Shown here in pieces: positions 57,131 to 64,000 of a stretch of 64,000 nt of DNA. The notes under the pieces were generated by a model. That model ran no database searches. It was not told the origin of the DNA and saw nothing but the letters and a program-made list of their open reading frames with translations. Source of the DNA: Nicotiana tabacum (Eukaryota; Streptophyta; Magnoliopsida; Solanales; Solanaceae). Position 1 is the stretch's first letter; each line of letters begins with the position of its first letter. The stretch covers positions 106,060,399 to 106,124,398 of the forward strand of contig NC_134082.1 of assembly GCF_000715075.1 (NCBI RefSeq), written 5' to 3'. A program made the translations under genes and the position numbers.

Positions 57131-58670
57131 TCACCAAAACCTTGGCCCTCTCACTAAAGGGACCTGCAAGACACGCCCACTAGAGGTCAAATTAAGAGAA
57201 CGTTTGAACTGAACACATAACTTATGAACTGATAGTAAGTGATAATTAAAAGATGGAACATAGAGGACACTTTCAAGAATCAAGTCATTTTGAATAGAAA
57301 CTCTTCTTATGCGTGTGACATATAGTTGGAAAAAATTAGGCAAGCTAATATGAACAGGTATAGGAAGAGGAGATAATTCTATAAAGGAACTTGAATCAAA
57401 ACACGTGTGTTCAGATGCCCCTGAATCAATGATCCAAATTTTAGTATTAAAAACTGCCAAACATGTTCCTGAATACTTAAGAATAGTACCAGCAACTGCA
57501 TTGGCATTGATTTCAGATCTTGTATTTCCTGTATTACCAACTTGAACTTGTCTGATTATGTTAACTAGTTCTGAAATTTGTTCCTTGCTGAAGGATTGAT
57601 TCTGACTTCCTACACCCCCTTCATTGTTAGGATTTGGGTTGATTTCATTGTCCTGTCCTCCTATTGTTGCATTCCCTTTTACTACAGGCTGATAATTGTT
57701 AAATTTGGTAAATTGAAAATCATCTGGGAAGCCAATTAGCTTGTAGCAATCTGGCCTAACATTGTTCCCATGCAATGTGTGCAGCTGACATTGGGGTTAT
57801 ATTTGGCCTTTTTAGCTTTGTTTTTTTGTTGTTGATTGTTTCCAGATTTTGATGAACCATTCCATCCCTTTTGTCCTTGATTGTTGTACCTTAGTGCACT
57901 CTTTCCTTATACACCTACCATGAATGAAGATGCATCTGAGTTGAGTTAAGGACTCACAAGATTCACAAAAGCCTCTCTCTGATTCTCATCTTGTAGAAGC
58001 AATGAATAGGCAAAGTCCTCGTCATGAGAATGTTTCCTCTAGCCTGGGCATACACATCATTAAGGCCCATGAGGAACTGAAGTATCCTTTGATCCTCTAA
58101 GAACTTAGCCACTTTAGCATTTCCACTACACACACAGTCACATGAGCAATTTAGATGAGAGCTTAGTGAGTCCATTTCATCCCATAGTTTCTTGAGTGTA
58201 GTGAAATAGCTTGAAACACTGTTATTTCTTTGAACTGATATTGAAATTTCCTTTTACAGCTAATATAGTTTGGCCCCATTTGATTGGTCAAACCTATGTT
58301 CCAGGATGTTCCATAGGTTCCTTGTTGTTTTTGAATATATGACATTGTCACCTATGTCCTTTGACAGTGAATTAAGCAGCCATGAAGTCACCATATCATT
58401 AGCTCTGCTCCACAGAGGATAATCTGCTGAGTCAAGCTTAGGTTCTACACAAATGCCATCGATGAAGCCAAGTTTGTTCTTGACTGAAAGAGCAATGAGA
58501 ATGGATCTCCTCCAATCTGGGAAACCTCTGCCATCAAAGGGTGCATTGACAAGGCTCATCCCAGGTGCATCTAAAGAATGAAGGAAGTAGGGATGATTGG
58601 AATCAAGGCTCATCGTTTGACTGGTCGAGCCAGTAGTAGTGAGAGTTGGGGAAGCTTTTGTTCCAGTCAT
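57131..58670 (-). pseudogene. gag and protease of element E
   Basis: The start is MTGTKASPTLTTTGSTSQTM at 58670. The copia gag N-terminal pattern is clear: NAPFDGRGFPDWRRSILIAL, LWSRANDMVTSWLLNSLSKD. The UBN2-like part continues in other frames at 58351-57963 (RILQFLMGLNDVYAQARGNI). Zinc-knuckle remnants lie at about 57780-57720 (DCYKLIGFP). The protease at about 57440 has WIIDSGASEHTC with an intact D-S-G. Frame breaks occur near 58260, 58165 and 57960-57780. Confidence 0.85.
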
Positions 58671-58736
58671 GGTGGAAGATCAGAAGGAGATTGAAATATT
58701 GGATTTGATAAAGGATTGACGGATCGAGCTAGTCTT

Positions 58737-58748
58737 GCTCTGATACCA
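58737..58748 (-). other. primer binding site of element E (initiator Met tRNA type)
   Basis: The - strand reads TGGTATCAGAGC immediately after the 5' LTR end CCCTACA. This is the classic plant copia primer site. Confidence 0.92.
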
Positions 58749-59213
58749 TGTAGGGAATTGAGCAATAAAGTTGTAGAACTTTTCTAATGATGTATTCACA
58801 GTATTTGCATTTCTTTATACAAGTAATTTAGCTAAAAGAAAATGTAAAAATAAAATAATGTTGTACACTTGTTCAATTCCTACTCCTTAATACTATAACA
58901 GGAAAACTAATATTTTTTCTTCTCATGTGCTCTCATGTGCATCTCACATGTAAAATAACCTCTTCTGTACAACTGGATTTGCCATATCAATAGCTCGTAT
59001 TGAATAGCTTCAAAGGCTGAGATGCTTCCACGTATGTAATCAGCGAAACAAACTATAAGAGAGATAAACAAGACATTTATCTAGAAAACTCCGAAGGATT
59101 TTTGCTTTGCCTGAAACCTCTCTTTTTCTTCATTTCTATAAATCCCCTTCTTCTTCTTCGTTTCTGTTTCATCTTCTTTCAAAATAGTATGGGGTTTCAT
59201 TTCATCTTTAACA
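58749..59213 (-). repeat. 5' LTR of element E
   Basis: It is 465 bp, TGTTAAAGATG at 59213 (-) to CCCTACA at 58749. Its junction with the primer site fixes one end exactly. Confidence 0.9.
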
Positions 59214-59404
59214 TATAGGACCCAGTCACCAGTGTTCGACATATATAGCGTTCAAACTTCAACGTAAGTAGAAGCTTTATTAGTACACCAATTACATGAA
59301 TTGTTGGAAAAGTACTACTCTTTCCTTCGTAAATAACAATCTTGGATATTATGTAGGATTGTCTTCCTTACCTATTTGAGGATGGTGATCTCAAAGGAAA
59401 AATA

Positions 59405-59745
59405 TACTTCCTCGTGTTCATTTTAATATGGTTTTAGCTAAACAAATTTGGTTCAAAATAAATATTCTTTTAGAAAATATAAAAATGATATAATTATTGT
59501 TTTACACATTTATCTTTATCTAATAAATGATCTATGTATAAAAAGTCTTCCAAGAATTATTGCTTAATTTTAGTAGAGATAACGGGTAATCTAGTCAAAA
59601 CAATCCCTAAAATCAATGCCATTAAATGAAATTTTAATGATTATGCCAAAAGCTTAAAAATATGAGCTTGTCTATTTGAAAATAGTGAACTATATTACGC
59701 ATTGTTTTCTGAGCCTATTTTAAATTATCTCGGAGGAAAGAAACT
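59405..59745. mobile_element. possible degenerate Stowaway-like MITE
   Basis: It has a CTTCCTCGTGTTCATTTTAA-like left end and, inverted, a CTTTCCTCCGAGATAATTTA-like right end. The match to the CTCCCTCCGT family end is poor and no clear TA pair is seen. Confidence 0.25.
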
Positions 59746-60350
59746 AGACGCATATTAATTTTTTTTTTTACGCATAATAATAATGGTGCTTAATCCCAAG
59801 CAAGTTATAGAATCATCACTGTCCATATTTTTCTATTTAAATTTATCTTTGACCAATCAGCGCAGAAAACATATTCCAACCTTATTTGAAAAGGATTTAA
59901 TTTATGTGTATTCACAATAAGAATTTTAATATATTAACTAGTTATAACGTATCACTTATTGTTCTAACTACAGTTAACATTAAGTATAAAATTATTTGAG
60001 CATCTTTTGTGTAGTTAGGACATAAAACTTAAGTCGAAAAAGAAACTCTCAAAGGGGGTTTAAGGGAGAGGCAAAAGAAAAGTAATAGGAAAATAGAGAA
60101 ATATAGTAAAATTGCCCAAAATCGTAAAAGGGGCTACATAAATACAAAGGGCAGGAGATTATTCTGGGGCAGGTGGCAGTTAGAAAACAGAGATTTCCTC
60201 ATCCTAGTAAAACACGTTATTTTTCCTAAAACAAGAGTACAATCCGACACAGAGAGAAACCGTTTATAAAAACTGAATCAGAGAATTTGGAGGAGTTATC
60301 AACCCCTTCTCCCTCCTTTCTTTCTTCTCTACAACCACAGAGCCTAAACG
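59746..60350 (+). other. 5' flank and 5' untranslated region of the PI-PLC X gene
   Basis: AT-rich upstream sequence with no repeat recognised. GTTTATAAAAAC at about 60263 is a TATA-box candidate about 85 bp before the ATG. A C/T-rich leader (CTTCTCCCTCCTTTC area) follows it. Confidence 0.45.
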
Positions 60351-63300
60351 ATGCAGGTACGTAATCTCAGTTCCGATTACTAATTAACCCAAATTCTCGT
60401 CGTATTTATTTATTTATTTTTCTCATTTTCAGGAGATCATCCGTTATCCCATCAAGCTTCTTCTTCTCTATATCGCCGTTTCTTTCTTTTTCCACCATTC
60501 TGCTTGCCTTACGGTATCTATTCATTAGAGTATTTAATATTTTAATCCCAGTTAAGATCGTGGTGGATCTGTTATTGAATTTCTGTTCTTTCTTTGGACT
60601 TTGCTTTATAAACAGATTGGAGAAACTTGTAGCAGCAGTAATTGTGATGAAGGCCTAGTCTGCTCCACTTGTCCTGCTAATGGCAACACCCGCTCCAGAT
60701 GTACTCGCATTCGACCCACTATTCCCACCACCAAGGTGAATTCTTAACTCCAATTATTCACTTTCTTTTTTTTGTTTCCGCATTAATGGTATAATTCAGA
60801 TTTTATTTTTATTTTTGTGGTTGAAAGGTAAAAGGTTTGCCATTTAACAAGTATTCATGGCTGACGACCCACAACTCGTTTGCATTGTCCGGGTCAAAAT
60901 CTGCAACCGGGTCTAGTATTCTTGCTCCCACCAACCAGGAAGATTCCATTACTAGTCAGCTCAAGGTGATGTGCTCTATATATTTTTTCAGTAATAAGCT
61001 GAGTATTTACCTCAGAATTCAAATGGAGTAGTATACATTCTTTGTCAACTGTTTTTGTCTAAATAACCACAAGGGCTATTTGGTCAACTTTAAAATACTT
61101 TTGCCTCTTTTTTCTTCTTTCAGTAGGCTAAATAGATAATTCAAAGGAAAAAAGAAAGATACCTAATGAGAGGAAGAAGAAGAAGAAAAAAAAAATTGCC
61201 CGTCTAGGTGGAGCAGAAAAAAAATTGACAGTTTAATGCAAAAAGATGGAAATACCTTATTCTGAAAGATGAACTCTTTTAGGTAGGAGAGAGAAGAAAA
61301 AGTCAGAATTGGGTGGCAATATATGTAATTGCAAAAGTATAGAACATAAGCATGTGCTTTCACCTAACCATCTCATAAACATTGTCCACATGGAAATAGG
61401 CATAAATTGATCTGCTTTACGCAAAATCATTAGCTAGCTGTGTGATTCAACTAATCTAACAACTACTCCCAGTAAAAGAATACTTAAAAATATGCTTTCA
61501 GTAAATTTGTTATGACCAATTCGCAATATTTTAAGCTGTGAAATCATTATTTTCTCAAGTCCAAAAGTTCTTAATGTGAAAACTTTGCTAATTAAAATAA
61601 TTTTAATGTCTGCAGAATGGTGTTCGAGGACTTATGCTTGATATGTATGACTTTAACGATGATATCTGGCTTTGTCACTCATTTGGTGGAAAGTGTTACA
61701 ATGTTACAGCATTTGTAAGTTATCCAACACATGATCCTAATTATCCTTGATTACTGGATTCACTCAACTATCGTACTTGTTATTGCTGATTAATGTGACT
61801 TCCTCTCTGGATCGTTTCAGCAACCTGCAATTAATTCACTGAAAGAAATTCAAGTGTTTCTCGAACAAAACCCATCAGAGGTTGTCACAATCTTCATTGA
61901 AGATTATGTCTCGTCTCCAAAGGGCTTGAGCAAGGTTTTTAATGCCTCTGGTCTTAATAAGTACTGGTTTCCAGTCTCTCGTATGCCCAAAAAAGGAGAA
62001 GATTGGCCGACAGTGGATGACATGGTCAAGCAGAATCAACGTCTCGTAGTCTTCACCTCTAAATCATCCAAGGAAGCTTCTGAGGGCATTGCTTACGAGT
62101 GGAGATACGTTGTCGAAAACCAATGTGAGTTATGTTCTTTGCCTAATTTGATGCTTATGTTACTGCTTGACGTACTTTAAGAACGTCGATATTCTTGCAT
62201 TCGAGATTTACTTAGCAGTTCCGACGAGTTCTTGGTACATTGAATTGTAGTGTAAGTTTTGGCTTCATAATGGTATAGCTTGGTCCTTGGATAAACATTT
62301 GTTTTATTTGTAGCTTCACTAGTTCATCTTCCCCACATATGGTATCATTCAGAAATCGTTGCTCAAACTATTGACGATTTGACATGTTAACCGCATCTTT
62401 TGCAGATGGTAATGGTGGGATGAAAGTCGGTTCTTGTCCAAGTCGTTCTGAATCACCTCCTATGAGTACATCGTCGATCTCTTTGGTTCTGCAGAACTAT
62501 TTCCCTGACAATCCCAACATAACAGCAGCTTGTGTGGATAATTCTGCTCCACTAGTTAATATGACGAAAACTTGCTTTGAAGCAGCTGGCAAAAGGTGGC
62601 CAAATTTTATTGCTGTTGATTTTTATCAGGTAATCTTCACAGGCATGTTCTTTTGATTAAATTGTCTATTATTAAACGTAAGAGTATTACACATTTTGCT
62701 TACTGATGCAGAAAAGTGATGGTGGTGGAGCTCCAGAAGCTGTAGATGAAGCAAATGGCCAGTTAGCTTGTAATTGTAGCAGTATTGCCTATTGCAAGGT
62801 TTGCTTACTGGCTTTGACTTTAAATGCTACAATGAATATAGCACCACATTTGAGACTATTAGAAAATCATTCTAGCAGGATTTAGTATTTTTTTTCCTGC
62901 TCTTCTTGAGCGTTCTTGATACTTTACCGCCTTTCAACTTAGAAAGAGGACAAGTTAATTCAGCTAAGATGCAAACTTCTAAGAACAAACTATTTGCAAT
63001 AATAAGGTGAAAACTACCTGCATTTACTGGTTTCAAGTGACCGATTCCAGAGGCTGTTCTCACTGGAGCAGGTCAAGAGAAGGCGAATACTTTGGCCATT
63101 ATGCCAAGAACAAATTTGAATTTGATATTAAGTATATATGAATTTTTGCTATTTTTTATGTTGCCTCGTGCAAATAATCTAAATTGAAAAAGAAACATAA
63201 TCTTGATTGTCCTGATGCTGCTACCAAAAATATACTTCTTATCTAATTTCCCATGAAGCTATATTGATTTTCTTTGATAAGCAGGCAAGTGGTACATCGC

Positions 63301-63473
63301 ACAAATGCGAGGCACCAATGTTATCACCCCCACCACCAGCGCAAGCAACAACTACAGGAACATCGCAAGATGGCAACAACGAGAACAACAATAATTCTCA
63401 CTCAAACAGAAGTAAACCACTTCATTGGTTGATCGGCACAATTTTTGCTGCAATTCTTCTTCTGCACGCATAA
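60351..63473 (+). CDS. PI-PLC X domain-containing protein (GPI-anchored type), 9 exons, 415 aa
   Basis: Exons: 60351-60356, 60433-60513, 60616-60735, 60828-60965, 61616-61714, 61821-62124, 62406-62629, 62712-62798 and 63285-63473. All introns are GT...AG and the frame is open throughout. Residues 3-29 form a signal peptide ([20 protein letters not shown]). A Cys-rich stretch (residues 32-60: [20 protein letters not shown]) follows. The PLC X core has the catalytic-type His84 (WLTTHNSF) and His136 ([12 protein letters not shown]), then [13 protein letters not shown]. The C-terminus has a Ser/Asn-rich spacer and hydrophobic tail ([15 protein letters not shown]), which fits a GPI anchor. Length and layout match the At5g67130-type plant family. 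The family's substrate is not well established. The two-codon first exon is supported by the ATG and by the GT at 60357. Confidence 0.92.
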
Positions 63474-64000
63474 TTGGTGCATTCTCTGGAAGTATATACT
63501 CAATTTTTCAGAAGAGACACACTACCTGACGGAGCAGAATGACGATCCTTCGTCTTATCTTTTTTATTTACTGGTTTAGTTTCTTCACCTGTCGGATACT
63601 AATGTGTTTATATGAGTGTGTAATCAAAATGTGTACCGACACATGATGGATGGGACAATGAGCTGCAGCGGGAAATTGAACTTCTTTTTTTTCTTCTTTT
63701 TAATTATGCATGGAAGCTGGTGTTAGACTTTTTCCTCAGCACATAAATTAGACAGCATCAAACTTAAGCAAAATGGAACGAGACATCTTGGGACCCACCC
63801 TAACACCACGTGCAAAATAAATAAATAAAAATATTAAAAAGAGAGAATAAGTTAAATAAATTATGTTTCAAGAAGAAGCTGCCAAACATATGCCGAAAGT
63901 CTTCCTTTTTTTCTTTTTTCTTTTTTTATATCTTGTACAATCAAACACCATTATATAAACAAAGAAAGTACATGTAATTTTGTTGAAAGCTGGACCGAGA
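63474..64000 (+). other. 3' untranslated region and downstream flank of the PI-PLC X gene
   Basis: No further gene is seen. Possible polyadenylation-type AATAAATAAATAAA lies at about 63817. T-rich tracts follow at 63905-63930. Confidence 0.4.

Larger units (their letters stand above)
53652..59213 (-). mobile_element. Element E: Ty1/copia retrotransposon
   Basis: It is on the - strand: 5' LTR 58749-59213, primer site 58737-58748, gag-pol 58670-54107, polypurine tract 54057-54068, 3' LTR 53652-54056. The 3' LTR lacks about 52 bp at its far end, and no target duplication is seen. The coding region has several stops and frameshifts but long open stretches (up to 403 codons), so it is moderately decayed. 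Confidence 0.88.

Noticed and set aside
60837..61031. 64-codon frame as a separate gene
   Set aside because: It is exon 4 of the PI-PLC X gene running into its intron.
1..64000. tRNA or rRNA genes, or organellar DNA inserts
   Set aside because: No cloverleaf-like or rRNA-like sequence and no chloroplast or mitochondrial gene was noticed on reading. A covariance-model search was not possible.

Overview
This is plant nuclear DNA, AT-rich and dominated by retrotransposons. Spliced genes with GT-AG introns, Tat-lineage Ty3/gypsy elements with very long 3' spacers, Ty1/copia elements with an initiator-Met tRNA primer site, and MULE, hAT and Stowaway DNA elements all point to a dicot. The repeat families look Solanaceae-like, perhaps Nicotiana; that genus-level call is inference from familiarity, not a search.

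Layout. 1-10637: the 3' part of a decayed Tat-lineage element (A, + strand): gag, protease, RT, RNase H, archaeal-type RNase H and integrase, then a 3 kb repeat-rich spacer and one LTR (9225-10637), which itself holds a small inverted-repeat element. About 10640-32940: a MULE transposase gene split by a Ty1/copia element (B, 11946-31901, target duplication GCTTA). Element B is itself split by a 15.0 kb gag-only Ogre/Tat-like element (C, 14069-29079, duplication CACAT) and carries a Stowaway MITE (29405-29676). 33748-35093: an intact three-exon LEA_2-type membrane protein gene on the - strand. 35718-36612: a hAT-like non-autonomous element. 36732-51027: a 14.3 kb Tat-lineage element on the - strand (D). 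Its extra antisense ORF is broken by a solo LTR (39208-40779) and a second hAT-like element (41957-42921), and its pol contains an inverted RT-RNase H-integrase block. 53399-53651: an orphan hydrophobic ORF fragment. 53652-59213: a Ty1/copia element on the - strand (E). 60351-63473: an intact nine-exon PI-PLC X-domain protein gene on the + strand.

Only two genes look intact and host-like (LEA_2 and PI-PLC X). Nearly everything else is mobile DNA, and target duplications plus interrupted reading frames give its insertion order: MULE first, then B, then C.

The most interesting signal is a roughly 50-85 nt module with two nested stems. It occurs four times in element C and once, in weaker form, just downstream of pol in element A. 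The inner-stem sequence differs between copies yet remains complementary, and the outer stem shows a compensatory CTACG:CGTAG to CTACA:TGTAG change. This covariation pattern suggests a conserved structured RNA (or DNA) element in Tat-lineage retrotransposons. The 3' tandem arrays of element C carry a second hairpin with compensatory changes.
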